The notes beneath the pieces were generated by a model. It saw only the letters and a list, made by a program, of their open reading frames with translations. It had not been told where the DNA came from and did no database searches. From the NCBI GenBank assembly GCA_021432605.1, contig MU271152.1, forward strand, positions 248,001 through 312,000: DNA of 64,000 bases, given 5' to 3'. This stretch comes from Coniochaeta sp. PMI_546. Its lineage: Eukaryota > Ascomycota > Sordariomycetes > Coniochaetales > Coniochaetaceae. This document shows positions 45,601 through 56,980 of the stretch, piece after piece (the first letter of the stretch is position 1; every line of letters starts with the position of its first letter). Both the position numbers and the translations under genes were made by a program.

Positions 45601-47511
45601 GTCTTGGTGAATCGGGATGGTTGGTCGTTGAAAGCGCCAAACTTGCGGATCTTTGGATGAAGGGGGCGGCCCCGAGGTTCAGGCTGGGCTTGTCTTCATT
45701 CACCCCGCAAACCTTTGGAAGTTGGCTTTCAGTTGAAGAAGTTGTGCGGGTCGTTGCTGCCTCAAAATGAACAACCCGAGAGTACCTCGAATGTACCATA
45801 GTACCTTCCGCAGCATGAATCAAGTGGGTCCACCCTTCCCCCAGCTCACCCCTTCCCAAACAGTTCGTTTCAACACCTCTAGCTGCTAGTGAAGTGGTAA
45901 CTTCCTGCAGGTGACCAGGGTAAGTGTACTTGTCTCCAAGTACCAGCTGGCAACCAACACTAAACCTTTTTCACTTTCCGCTATTATTTTCGAGCGTTCC
46001 CCCTACCTACAATAACTCCCGTCACAGGCTTTTTGATTCGGCCTCAATCCCAGCAAAGTCGTCGACGGTCTCTATCTCGTTTCCTCTGATTTCTACCTCC
46101 TCTCTCATTGAGAGTTCTTACCGGTCCCATCGCAGCGCGTCTCTCACCCTCATCGCGCAGCGCGACAACTCTCTATCCACAGGTACGTCTCTATTCTAGC
46201 GGTCGCCGCATCTTCATCATCTACGCGAAAAATGAGGGACGTGCTTTTGCTGCTCAATCCTGTCACACCGAAATCCTTTTCCCGGCCTTGCTTTATGACC
46301 CATGCCGAGAAGGAAGCCTTGGTGATCGCTGTGTTCCTCGGCAGCCGAGCAGCAGAGCAGAGCTTGTGCTTGTCTAAAGCTTTTGTGCTGGCTGTGACGT
46401 GTCCACGACTTCGTGGTGTCATCACTGCCACAGGCGAAATACCCCGGCCTGTCTCCTCGGACAGTCTTGTTATCCTATTCCATCAAAAGCTTTTGTTAAG
46501 CACCAACTCGTATCGCACCTAAAGCATGTTTACTACTGTGTCTATTTTCGCTTCTAGCTCTTCATCCCATCTTCGACCCATGTCCTCGAAGCTCTTTGTT
46601 CGTGCAAGACAGCCAGCTAACCCATCGCCGACGATAGTGAACCCCGAATTCTACGACAGACGGTAATCTCACGAGTTCAACCCAGCGACCTTCATCTCGC
46701 AACACGTTGACTAAAGGCATAGCGGATCATCTGATGACTCCGGTGCCTCGACTCTGCATACCAAGAAGCAATTCCTCGGAAGCTCGACCGTTTACGTGTG
46801 TGGAAGTCCGCAGGCTCTTCATCTCTCGCTAGAGGCACGCTTCCTACCTTGCTGTAGGCATCAGCGGTTGATCGGCATATTTACTGCTTTATCTGCTTCG
46901 GCGAAAGCTGTTTGCGCGCATTTCCCGTTGTGCGCCGAGTAACACGTCCATTGTGCGCTTTCTGCGTCGCTAGCGGAGCGGCGCTATTTTCGAGCACTCC
47001 AAGGATTTGGAAGTGACATTGGTGCTTCTTGGAAGCTCGTTGTCCAAAGTGTCGTGGACACAGGTCGCAAGTTGTCACGTCGTCGCGTCAAAATAGACGC
47101 GGGTACCTGAACCGTGCACGAGCCTCACCTTCCGGGACGACTGTCTCTGGGTGGTGCACGTTCATACCTAATATCATCAGCTTCGACGTCACTATCGAAG
47201 TATCTATCTTTCTCGCATATGCGGCGTTAGATACCGACCTTTGATTTTCTCCACTCGTCCACAGTAAGTCCTGACATATCCTTTCAATGCTCTCTGCCCA
47301 AGACCTTCATTCAGGTGGAGGACGAGTCGGCGACGTTGCTCAAACCCGTGAGCTTGGCGAACGATGTTGGACTTATGAGGGTTGGCTCTGAACAATAATT
47401 TACATTATAGCCCATTCGGGTGTCATCACAAATAGCTGTCTCTACTTGTTCTGTCGCATATCGCTGACCTCATGTCACAGCTTCCGCCCTGTTGCCTAGA
47501 TTCGGCACATA
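42612..47511. other. Gene-poor region of 4.9 kb and leader of the C2H2 gene
   Basis: From 42612 to about 45900 I find no supportable gene, tRNA or transposon; open frames such as 44637-45080 have no recognisable domain. From about 45950 the DNA becomes pyrimidine-rich and reads like a long fungal transcription-start region and 5' leader for the zinc-finger gene, with possible leader introns (a CCACAG|GTACGT junction near 46180) and short upstream open frames. Confidence 0.5.
46526..46666 (+). other. Possible upstream open reading frame, 46 codons
   Basis: An AUG-started frame in the presumed leader of the C2H2 gene, encoding a Ser/Arg-rich peptide (MFTTVSIFASSSSSHLRPMS at its start) with one Glu and one Asp near the end. 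It lies 846 bases before the main start codon. If transcribed in the same mRNA it would reduce initiation at the main AUG. It could equally be chance or removed by a leader intron. Confidence 0.25.
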
Positions 47512-48957
47512 ATGTCCCAATCCCCATCTTCAGGTGAGGTTATGGGCATCGGCAACATGCTTAATAACAAAGGTGGCTCACAGGTGGCGCAAGGTGGAGG
47601 CCATGAGCATACAGCACAACAAATGCAACAATTGGCACAGAGCAACCCGCTTGATAGGGCGCCTTCACCACACGGCTCCGAGCATTCAAGATACTCTGGA
47701 CACATGAACGCATCGTATCCGTCTCCGACGGTTATGAACGTACCTATGGTTCCCATGTCAAACACAAACATGAGTCAAGCCCAGATGGCCCAAGCGCAGG
47801 CGCAGATGGGACAGGCGCAGATGGGACATGCGCAGATGGGTCAGATGGGCCAAGCACCCATGGGTCTTCCTGGAATGCCCCCCGCTCTCCCTCATGGAGT
47901 TGTCTATCGGCCTACGGACAATCCGACACAGGCGCCGAAAGCCTATCCTTGCAGTACGTGCGGCAAGGCTTTTGCCAGGCGTAGTGATCTTGCTCGGCAC
48001 GAGAGAATTCACAGTGGCATCCGTCCACACGTCTGCGACTACCCCAACTGTGGAAAGCAGTTTATTCAGCGGTCAGCCCTCACTGTGCATCAGCGTGTGC
48101 ACACTGGCGAGAAGCCTCATCAATGCGAGAGGTGTGGAAAGGTAAGAAGGACTGCTTTGCTGGATTATTTCAATGTACTTACATGATTGCAGCCTTTCAG
48201 TGACTCCAGCTCTCTCGCCCGGCATCGTCGTATTCACTCGGGCAAACGGCCGTACAAGTGTCCGTATGCCGATTGTCAAAAGACCTTCACGCGGCGGACG
48301 ACCCTCACGAGACATCAGAACCATCACACGGGGACTCTTGAGGATGCCGCCAAGGCTACAGCGGAGGCACTGGCTCGTGGTGCGACGCTTGCCGCCGCTG
48401 CTCGTGGTAAGACGCGGTCAGACGGCGAGCAGGGTTCGACGCAGGAATCTCCGGTCTCCACCCCTTCTCCGGCCCAACGCAACATGTCCATGTCCCCAGC
48501 GGCTGAGATGGCGAACATCAGCAACATGGCATATGGTATGACGAACAGCTCGCTCCCAGTCCACCTCCGTGGAGATGTCCACGTCGGCAGTCCCGCGTCC
48601 ACCACGTCGACTGGATATACCGGCAACATGCGACCTACTTCGCACCCAACTGGGTATGGACCACCTCAGACACTGGAGCCCAGCATCGAGCACCAGCAGG
48701 GCCCGGGCAGCGTGGGCGGTAGCCCACATATGAGCAGTGTGGGATGGCAATCTCCAGGGCATGTAGCCTCTCCTACGCACAGCGCGACAGGAAATGGATA
48801 CATGTACCCGGATCCCGAAGGTTATCCAGCAAGCCAGGCTATGGGCCAGATGTTCTACAACAACACAACGACGGCGCGGAGAACCGGCAGCGCTGAACCT
48901 GGTTCCCAATATGACCCAAAGGCGATTAAGAACGAGCTTTGGGCGGGGGCTCAGTAA
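47512..48957 (+). CDS. Four-finger C2H2 transcription factor
   Basis: Two exons (47512-48141 and 48193-48957) give 464 residues. After a disordered N terminus comes a Met/Gln/Ala-rich low-complexity tract at about 83-118 (repeats of QMGQAQMG type). Four C2H2 fingers follow: [19 protein letters not shown] (about 145), [40 protein letters not shown] and [21 protein letters not shown] (about 231), linked by HSG/HTGEKPH-type linkers. The intron splits finger three. The C-terminal half is disordered (Ser/Thr/Gly/Pro/Met-rich) and ends in an acidic-basic tail. Tandem fingers with standard linkers imply sequence-specific DNA binding in the nucleus. I do not recognise a named orthologue, so no symbol is given. 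The leader appears long and pyrimidine-rich. Confidence 0.93.
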
Positions 48958-50637
48958 TCTCTTCCGAGCTGGATCAGTTGCGGGTCAGGCTGATGAACCT
49001 GAACTTCCCGAAACAACCTTCGCCGACGGCAGACAGCAAGAGCAGACCAGTCGCCGTTGCCTCGCCACAGAAGATGGGGACAGTGGATGGTTGTAATCAA
49101 GCATCCTGAAACTGCTTGGGCACCCATCTGCTATGGTGAACGGCACTTTTACGATAGACATGGCCGGGTGTGGCCGGCACTAACTCGACTCATAGAGAGT
49201 CACTAATAATCTCAGCACGGTTGGACGCACTACCTATCGCTTTCCTTCTCGAGCATTTTCCTTTGTCCTCCCTGTCACGAAACCCTATTCCCTTTTCCTT
49301 TATCTCCTCTGTCACTCTGGCCTCATTAGACTGGAACGGGTGCTTGCCTCGGCTGCGTTGCAGCCACATTATGTATTTTAGCATGACGGTATGGAAATTC
49401 CCCCTGGTTGTGGTGTTCGGGCTCTATTTCCGACCCGTGGGTGCGTTGGTTCATCCAGATGTTTATGCGGCGGACAAAGCGATACGTCGCAGATAAAAAG
49501 CATAGGTGGCTGGCCGGATTAGACTTGCTTTGAGCGTATACGGAACCTAGCTATCTATATGGGCCGGTCTCGATAGGAATGAGAAAAGCTCGTTGATGAA
49601 TTATGGTCTCGTGTTACTGATGGCGCTTGGATTAGTGATATTCTGCCAGATCAGATGTCTGGCCAGTGACTATCGTGACATGCTCTCTCGAATCACATGC
49701 GAGGTATGGCTTGCTGCTTGTGAACTGTGCTTCAGCTGGGTCTCGTCTTGACATCCACCTCTGCGAGGCATTGTTTGGGCGTGCCGATTGAAGTGGACAG
49801 GCGGTTGCTAATGTCCACCTGCTGCACTCTGTCACCAGTGTCGCTCATGAAATTTTTGAATCCATTTCCCTCATAGACCTTGACATATCAATTTCGTCGA
49901 ACCGATGTCGAATTGTGGTTCGAGAAGAATGGTGGGAATGGCTGTACAGCTTCGTTTTCGCCACCAAACACAACATGAAACGAAGGATTAGTTATTCCAT
50001 CACCAGCATCATGGCGGCATAAAGCAGAGTCCCGCCTTGCTGCTTGTATACAACGAATAAAATATGCAGTGGCGGCCGTATCTTTTCAAGCTTGCGGGCT
50101 TGCCGGCGGAATCAGAGTTCATTTGTGTCAGTACGGATTTCATGATTACTATTCAAACGGCTGATCTCCTTCAAGCTCGGTACGACAAAGTCTCAGGCGC
50201 CAAAATTGAGGGATCACCGTATATCAGGAATCAGGATGCGAGTGCAGAATTTCGGCTTTCAGCTTTGAAAATCCTAGACGGGAAGACATTCAGATATACG
50301 AAGCTGTTGTCTTTTGGCATACCATCTCATCATATTGCTTGTCATTTAGACTACTCTCTAAGTCTAGTTGCTAGTCTAGACAACAACGATCGCCCGACAT
50401 CCGGCAGTTTGTCATCAATCTACATTACTAGCTCACCAACGCGGAAACGAACATCGCCACCAGTGTAACATCTCTGTCCACCACGCAAAGCAGTGCGACC
50501 ACTCAACCTTCGATCGTACAAGGCGGCAATCCTTGCCAACAGCTTTGTCCCTCGAGCCATCCCTGTCGCATGGGTCACCGAAGTTATCTCTGACTTGTCT
50601 GTGAAGGAAGACCAAAGCAAGAAAAGATAAAAGAATA
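48958..50637. other. Intergenic region, no gene seen
   Basis: About 1.7 kb between the C2H2 gene and the DsbA-like gene. A 134-codon frame at 50064-50468 starts with AUG but has no recognisable domain and no splice evidence, so it is not called. Confidence 0.5.
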
Positions 50638-51303
50638 ATGACCAAGTTCACAATCGAAGTCTACTCCGACACCCTCTGCCCCTTCTGCTACATCGGCAAG
50701 AAGTCCCTCGACCGCGCCATAGAAAGCTACAAGGCCTCCCATCCGGAGGCGGAGTTCGAGCTCGTCTGGCACCCGTTCCTCATCCACCCCAAAACGTGCC
50801 GCAGGGTGGGGAACAAGCGGGACTACTTCACGGCCAAGTACGGCGCGCAGGTGGACTCGTTCTTCGCGCGGCTGGAGGAGAGGGGGGGCCCGCTGGGCAT
50901 CAAGTTCGTCTGGGACGGCAGGAGCGGGAGCAGCTGGGATAGTCACAAGTTGATCCTGAGGGCGCTGGATCTGGACAGGGCGGAGGGGAAGGGGGGGAAT
51001 AGGACACAGGAGGCGCTGCTCGGTCGGCTGTTCGGGGGCGTGTTCGAGGAGGGGGCGGATATTTCCGACAGGGAGTTTTTAGCGAGGTGTGCGATCGAGG
51101 CCGGGGTGGTGGAGAGCGAGGAGGAGGCGAGGGCGGTGATGGACAGCGAGGAGATGGGGAGACGGGTGGATTGGGAGAGTGCGCAGGGGAGGAAGAGGGA
51201 GATCGAGGCTGTGCCGAGCTATCTGGTCCAGGGAAGGTATTTTGTCGGCGGAATGCAGGAGCCTGAGGTCTTCGAGGACGTGTTTGGGCGGGTTGAGCAG
51301 TAG
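50638..51303 (+). CDS. DsbA-family (FrnE-like) thioredoxin-fold oxidoreductase
   Basis: One exon, 221 residues. The N terminus MTKFTIEVYSDTLCPFCYIG carries a CPFC active site at residues 14-17, then WHPFLIHP. The family shape continues with an inserted helical domain (TQEALLGRLFGGVFEEGADISDREFL) and the cis-proline strand AVPSYLVQGRYFVGGMQEPEVF at the end. This matches the DsbA/FrnE group (COG2761 type), predicted disulfide oxidoreductases or glutathione-dependent enzymes; the substrate is unknown. There is no signal peptide, so it is likely cytosolic. The gene has no intron and its second half is very rich in G on the coding strand, unlike its neighbours. FrnE-like genes are common in bacteria and fungi, so old transfer is possible but not shown. 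Confidence 0.9.
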   Translation: MTKFTIEVYSDTLCPFCYIGKKSLDRAIESYKASHPEAEFELVWHPFLIHPKTCRRVGNKRDYFTAKYGAQVDSFFARLEERGGPLGIKFVWDGRSGSSWDSHKLILRALDLDRAEGKGGNRTQEALLGRLFGGVFEEGADISDREFLARCAIEAGVVESEEEARAVMDSEEMGRRVDWESAQGRKREIEAVPSYLVQGRYFVGGMQEPEVFEDVFGRVEQ

Positions 51304-51930
51304 GGTATTCGGAGGGCTGTGGTTTACGAATAGCGAGGTCTGCCATTTGGCTGGCAAGTGAGGTTCGGTCTACGAGCACGAGAAGGGCTTGGTGTATGAT
51401 CTTATGATGGCGAGGAAGCTGGGCCGTGTTGAGATGGCATGAAGCGTTGCTTTGAAGTGTAAATTGTTTTCTGATTTTGGATTGCCTTCTCCGTATACCT
51501 GGTCTGGACGTATTGCTGCGTTCTGACACCCTTAGCCTGCTACTTTTCTCTTCCCCTGGTCCATAGGGCCTCGTGTCTACCGGCCATTGCGCCTGAAGAC
51601 GTCTTGTAAGTGACACTGGGCTTCAACTGGAAGCATTCATTGGTTTATTATTCAATTGCATAAAGTCATCGCTTGTTCTATAAGGCCACAACCTAGGACC
51701 TTCCGCTGATGCGACAATCTGTACTGGGACTCGATCCCAGACGTCCGCTCAGAAGCAGCGTCAGCTTATGAACGCCAGACTCCCCTCTCCCAAATGACCC
51801 TTACCGCCCAAGTGTGGCATGTCGAAAAACCACCAGTAACGCCGACCAAGTCCCTCTAAGTCAAGACCAGAATCCGCTTTCATACCGAAAGTGTAAAGCG
51901 CAAGTGAGAAAGTAACCCGCAACACGACTG
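51304..51930. other. Convergent intergenic region
   Basis: Lies between the 3' ends of the DsbA-like gene and TFA2. It contains a hairpin near 51724-51740 (CTGGG/CCCAG read on the minus strand) that looks like a tRNA T arm, but no matching acceptor stem was found. Confidence 0.5.
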
Positions 51931-52836
51931 TCACCGGCGCATATGACTGTAATCCTTGAGCAAATCCTGCATATGCGAGTTGGTGGTCTTCCCGCCGCGC
52001 CTGTTCGCCCGCTTCTTCTTCTTCTCGACCTTGCCAGCCGCCAATATCTTGACCATCGGGTCCTCGCTCGTGGGCTTCTGTCCGACCTGGATGAGGCGCT
52101 GGTGGATGCTGTCCAGGTGCGGCAGCTCGACCTTGTGCCACATGGCCTTGAACTCGGGGTCCACCGCGTGGAACAGACTGGGGTCGTCGCTCCAGATCTG
52201 CTTGGGCTTCTCGTCCTTCTTGAACCGCAAGACCAGCAGCTTGTGTTCCTTCTCCAGCTCGTCGATGGCGCCGTGGCAGTTCGGCCAGCCGTCCATCAGA
52301 TCCTTGACTAGCACTCCCTGCATGTCTGTGAGCTTCTGCATGTACTGCAACAGCTGCGTCTTGTTCTTGACGTTCGGGATGGTCGGCCGGTGGACGTAGG
52401 TGCCGCTGTGCCAGGTCTGCTGCGATAGGTTCTCGTCGGGGATCCATTTGATGTGTGGGTTCCGGCGGACGTGGTCGATGAAGTTCTCCTGATCGGCTTG
52501 CGGCCTGTTGTGCAGGCTGACGTACTCGAGGATCTCCTGGATCGTCTTGGGCTCGTCCTTCTCCTTCAGCCAGTTGATCACGTACGTCATCTGCGCCAAG
52601 GCCGAGTGACCGGTGCCGGTCAACGCCGGCTGCGAGAAGACGGTCGCAGAGCCGGCTACATCGCGCTCTTTCTTGACCGGCGTACCGCCGGCTGCGACTG
52701 ATGTGGTGGATGTGACTGAGGGAGAGGGCGAGGGAGGTGCGAGGGGCTTCTTCGCGCTGCCGGGGCCGAGTTTGGCCGCCGCGTTGGCGAGGGCGCCGGT
52801 GAAGGAGTTCTGCTGGCGTTCCAAATAGGACGACAT
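51931..52836 (-). CDS. TFA2: Transcription initiation factor IIE, beta subunit
   Basis: Small subunit of TFIIE, which recruits TFIIH and helps open promoters for RNA polymerase II. One exon, 301 residues. The first 70 residues are Ser/Pro/Lys-rich and disordered. Two winged-helix cores follow: ALAQMTYVINWLKEKDEPKT with EILEYVSLH (about 80-130), then WIPDENLSQQTWHSGTYVHR and QLLQYMQKLTDMQGVLVKDL. The segment IWSDDPSLFHAVDPEFKAMWHKV is strongly conserved. The C terminus is basic (KVEKKKKRANRRGGK), as in other TFIIE-beta proteins that bind DNA. Length is normal for fungi. Confidence 0.96.
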   Translation of the reverse strand: MSSYLERQQNSFTGALANAAAKLGPGSAKKPLAPPSPSPSVTSTTSVAAGGTPVKKERDVAGSATVFSQPALTGTGHSALAQMTYVINWLKEKDEPKTIQEILEYVSLHNRPQADQENFIDHVRRNPHIKWIPDENLSQQTWHSGTYVHRPTIPNVKNKTQLLQYMQKLTDMQGVLVKDLMDGWPNCHGAIDELEKEHKLLVLRFKKDEKPKQIWSDDPSLFHAVDPEFKAMWHKVELPHLDSIHQRLIQVGQKPTSEDPMVKILAAGKVEKKKKRANRRGGKTTNSHMQDLLKDYSHMRR

Positions 52837-53598
52837 TATGGCTAGCCGATGTTGGTCGGTGGCCCAGCAGCCAGGAGAATGCCGATTAAGTCGGCGTTGA
52901 TGTGGTCACTTGACGGTAGTGGAAGCCGGAGGGAAGACGGAGATGTGAGGTGACGGGATGGCCAAAAGGTTAAAGTTGTGAGACAGTGGGGGCGATAAGG
53001 CTGATTTGCTAAACGGACGCCTGGGACCAGCCACTGCGCGATGGATGGATGGCCTGTGCTCTGGCAGAGCGTCTGCGCTTTCATTTGACTTGTCGCTAAG
53101 TGTACGTGTTAATCGTAATATAAAATGGGTTTGACAGGCTCACCAAATTTGTTGAGACGTGGAGCTTGAGGAAGAAAGGTTCTCGATCTGTGTATGTTGG
53201 TATGAAGATTTCTTTTTCTTTTTCTGAGAGATTAATTCATCGGCAAAAGGATAGAGAAGTGAAATAGGTCGCCTCGTGGTTGAATGCTTTCACAAACTTG
53301 TCCCTCATTCACGACTCAAAGAGGCACAATAAAGGTAGAACAATAGCATCCGCACAATTACAAAACTGTCTATAAGCTAGGTACTCGCATATGCCGAAGT
53401 GTTCTCGGCTCTCCGCTCTGGCTGATGGTCTCGCTAAATCAACCTGCCCCAGCCAGCCCTCCAGTTCTCCTCCCGCCTGTCAGTCCGATGGCGTTGCCGC
53501 CGAAGCGAAGCGACCGGACACGAGACCAAGCATCTCGTGTTAAAGCAACGCGACGCGAGCCCTCGTCTATAAATCGTCGACAAGTCTTCCCCTTCCCT
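52837..53598. other. Intergenic region, no gene seen
   Basis: Promoter side of TFA2 and 3' flank of CYB5. A T-rich run occurs at about 53208-53225. No coding region recognised. Confidence 0.5.
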
Positions 53599-54220
53599 CT
53601 AAACCTGCTTGGCCTGTTGCTGCTGGAGGTATTGGTAGGCACCGTACGCAATGGCACCTCCGATAAGAACAACTGCGTAAAGACCGATTCCTAGTCCAGC
53701 GCTCTCGGTGTTGGCCTTGGGAGCAAGCGCACCGGGCAAAGGAGCCTTAGGGGTCGGGTCGCCAGCCTGTCGGTACAAGATTTATTAGCAGGTGATCAGG
53801 ATTGCAGTAATATCTGACTGTATTGAGGGGATTTGGAATCCAGGACGCGGGATCGCGGATGGCACCCAGAAGAATAAGCTTACCTTGCGCTTCAATGTGC
53901 CGACCTTGAGCTGCTCGAGAGTCTCCCGGGCCTCGTCGCTGTGACCAACATCCTCGAAGGCCTCAGTCGCATCCTGGCCGCCGACGTCTAGGAGAACCTC
54001 CTCACCACCGCTGTCGGAAAGCGGATGTCAGCACGCCATTGTAAAAGACACAGTTGCGTGATCTTGAGGGGCAGAAGCCTCGTAGTCGCAGAGAGGTCCT
54101 AACTTACGGATGCTCGTCAATGAACTTGGTGGCATCGTAGACGACGTCGTGGATGACGAGGAAGATGTCCTTCTTGGTGTTGTGCTCAGCAACGTCTTGG
54201 TATGTGTATTCGGCAGACAT
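53599..54220 (-). CDS. CYB5: Cytochrome b5
   Basis: Tail-anchored ER heme protein that passes electrons to desaturases, sterol enzymes and P450s. Three exons (54220-54108, 54010-53884, 53766-53599) give 135 residues. The heme domain begins [18 protein letters not shown]; the two heme-ligand histidines are H37 in DEHPGG and H61 in DVGHSDEAR. The first intron falls within the Pro codon of HPGG. A Pro-rich linker ([14 protein letters not shown]) precedes one membrane helix at about 103-125 ([20 protein letters not shown]) and a short polar end, the standard tail anchor. All splice sites are GT-AG with good donors (GTAAGT, GTAAGC). Confidence 0.95.
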
Positions 54221-55034
54221 TTTGATAAGCGTTGTTCTGTCGGAGGTGCGTAGTCGACGTGGGTTGTTACGAGCTAGACGGGGCTCGGGACGCAAATTCA
54301 AGGATAGTGGACGGCTGGGCTCAAAGCAATCGGGGGGTTGATCTGGAGGTGGACGGGTCAAAGAAAGAATGGAGGTGGTCAAGAATCGGATCTGTCGAGT
54401 TGGTCCGGGACAATTCAGAAAATCGGACGGTTTCCTTTTGGCGGCTTCCGAGCGTTTATCTCCCGTCTGTCTTCCCCTTGGCAAGGACCGAACTTTCAGT
54501 GACACATTTGACCCCGGAACCCAACGACGGCCAATCAGCAGGGTACTTATTTGCCGAAATTGGGGTAAACACCTTCTCATTCGCTGATAACTGCTGAGAA
54601 CCCTTCGCTGGAAATGGATCCCCACCAGCTGCCCACCTGGCGACCATTCTGGATCTCGATATCCTTGCATATCATTTCAACATTGCACGCCCTGCTTGAC
54701 AGCTGGCTGGTCAGGCTGGTCTCCAAAACTGAAGCCGAAAGGCAGAGCCGACCCCGCCTCTGGCTGCCACTAATACCTACCTTCCCTGACTCTGTCACAG
54801 ATGCCCCGGCCGGGAGTTATTCACGGGCTTGCGGGTTTCTTATTCTTGATTGTCATCTTTGTGCATTCACTGTCTCTGGCTCGCTTGCTAAAAGCCAGTG
54901 CTCGCATAGCCTGGGCTTCTCAATACGTATCACAATGCTCTTCTATCCGGTTCGTCCGCCCTCTATCCATCTTCTCAACCTCCTTTGGGGCTCCGGACCA
55001 CATCATATGTTCCGGCTCCGCTTCAGATACGGGC
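54221..55034. other. Interval between CYB5 and CAP1
   Basis: Holds the CYB5 promoter. A 173-codon frame on the + strand (54614-55135) runs into the antisense of the last CAP1 exon and shows no domain, so it is not called. Confidence 0.5.
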
Positions 55035-56156
55035 CTACCGCCTTGAACTGCCGCCGCCGATGTCCTGTCCCAACCGGTAGCTGGCAACCTTGTCCCACTC
55101 GATCTTCTGCCTCGTCACCGGCAGCTGCCTCCTGAGCCCCTTGAATGCACCCTCACTCAGGTTTGTGAACCCCCGGTTGAGCTCCTCTTGGTACTTCTTC
55201 TCCGCGCCCGCGATCTCCTTGGCGATACCGGCGCCAGTCCCCGATGACACCGTCGCGGTCACGGGCTTGTTTGTGATGAGTCGTACGTTACCGTCTTCGT
55301 AGTAGTGCACGTCGACCTTGATGGAGCCTTCTAGCGAGCTGGAGGATGGGTCGAAGACGTAGAGTGATCGCCACCGCCCGTTCCTATGAGCAACTGTTAG
55401 ACTACCTCTTGCCCTTGCCACTGTAGCGGTTGGTTCAGATCCCACCAGAAGTTGTTTGGGCTGTATTTGTTCGACACAATGACGATTGCGATCTTGGAAT
55501 CGTTTTCTATCGGGTAGACGCCGGAGGCTGCGTTCGGAAAGTGCTCCTTAACGTATGTGGATAAGCTCTTGAGTGTTGACTTGCTGCATCTCAACGTATC
55601 AGCTTCAACTGGCTCGTGCCATCATGGGAGTTTTGGGTGTACTCACACTAGGTCTGCTTGTGAACCCTCGAGCACATGGCTTTGGACAGCGCTAGCTTTC
55701 TGCACATTGTTATTATTCGGCCTAGGCAGCACCTTGTCCGAGACGCCCTCACCTGGGTTGTGTGGTCGAAGGCGAAGCTCGACGAGCTCTCGACGTCATA
55801 GTACCGGCCATCTCCAAGAGAGCTGTGGGAGCTGATGATGACTTGTTGACTGCTTCCCGGAAGCTTCACAGTAACGAATTGTTCCTCATTGTACTTCTGG
55901 AAGGCGGGTCCGAGTTCGTTGACCGCGTTGGGTGTCGATATCGTCAAAGCTTTGATATCTGTAGAATGGCCTGGTTAGAAGGGCATTTCGTACGAACGTC
56001 GAATAGACCGAAGGAACTGACCGGCGATGACATCTGTAAGCTTCGAGAGATGTCAGTATCAGACACACTTCAGACCTGCCCGATTGCTGGAGTCCAGTTC
56101 CTTACTTCGCCCGGCGGTGCCCCTTCCACAAAAGACGACAGAATTGCTTTGCTCAT
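55035..56156 (-). CDS. CAP1: F-actin-capping protein subunit alpha
   Basis: With the beta subunit, caps barbed ends of actin filaments at cortical patches. Six exons (56156-56106, a 19-base exon near 56040, 55958-55753, 55699-55647, 55583-55446, 55383-55035) give 271 residues, the family's normal length. The start MSKAILSSFVEGAPPGELTDVIADIK matches the conserved N terminus. Further marks are ELGPAFQKYNEEQFVTVKLPG, VIISSHSSLGDGRYYDVES, SPNNFWNGRWRSLY, GSIKVDVHYYEDGNVRL and the C-terminal EEKKYQEELNR-type helix before the actin-binding tentacle. The 19-base exon restores the E-L-T-D-V reading that the family requires. Confidence 0.94.
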
Positions 56157-56980
56157 CTCGAATGGCTAGGTGGTCAGGTAGAGTAGCGATGAAATTAGGA
56201 GCTAAGAGGATGCCAATATCCGTCCTGGTTCTAGCTGTGCGTACCGTAGGCTTACAAAGGTCGTTACGCCGGTGTCATCTCGCGCCCGGTGAAACGCACT
56301 GCGGGGCAAATGGCTCGGCTGCGGACCGTTGCTAGGCGAGCACTCTTTCGTTCCGGACAGCTGGCAGCTGCAAGCTTTACACTTGGCAGCACTTTTCAAC
56401 GACAACACCCATCTGAGTCTACCACCACCACCTGGTTCTTTTTTTTGAAGCTTTCTCGCGTTTTTTTTTTTTGTTTCTCTTTTGTATTCTTCTAATTGTT
56501 CCAATTCAGATAGCGGTCATGTAGGTAGGTCAGCTGCTCTTTTGGTTTACAACCATTTTTTGCATGCCAGGAATTGCCTCAGGGATCCCTTACTGTTAAA
56601 GGTAATCACCAGAAAGGCTGCCTTCGCAAGGGTGCCACACACTCTTCTGGAGACAAGGCAAGCCGCAGGCTGGACGAAGCTTCTCATCCTTTTCACCTCT
56701 TTTCTCTGTCTTCCAGTGACCGTTGGTCGAATATTAAATGTTTCCTGTGATATCCTTCATACGCTTTCCAAATATCCTCCATTAGTTTTGGACATTTTGA
56801 CTGCGAGGTTTGACATATAGTATCCAGCAGCCCTGCCTAGATTGTGGGGGTGGCACTGCAGCCTATGATGCAGGTCCAGCTCCAGAGCCTCGTTCAGAGG
56901 ACCATGATATATGTATCTCTCCTTGACCTCTCTTTTCTGGGAGCTCAGTTCCCAGATGAGCTAAGCAAGAAACTCAAGAC
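56157..56980. other. Divergent promoter region of CAP1 and the membrane-protein gene
   Basis: Contains two T-rich runs (about 56438-56445 and 56461-56472) upstream of CAP1. A frame at 56844-57110 is out of register with the next gene and has no support. Confidence 0.5.

Noticed and set aside
50064-50468. 134-codon frame with an AUG start
   Set aside because: No domain, no splice continuation, and composition like the surrounding intergenic DNA.
51724-51800. tRNA-like segment on the minus strand with a T-arm hairpin and a CAT or TCT triplet
   Set aside because: The T-arm hairpin (CTGGG/CCCAG) is there, but no 5' acceptor strand pairs with the bases after it, and neither the D arm nor the anticodon arm can be completed without several mismatches. 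At most it is a decayed tRNA relic.
54614-55135. 173-codon + strand frame between CYB5 and CAP1
   Set aside because: Runs into the antisense of the last CAP1 exon, is rich in Ser, Arg and Trp as expected of chance translation, and has no domain.
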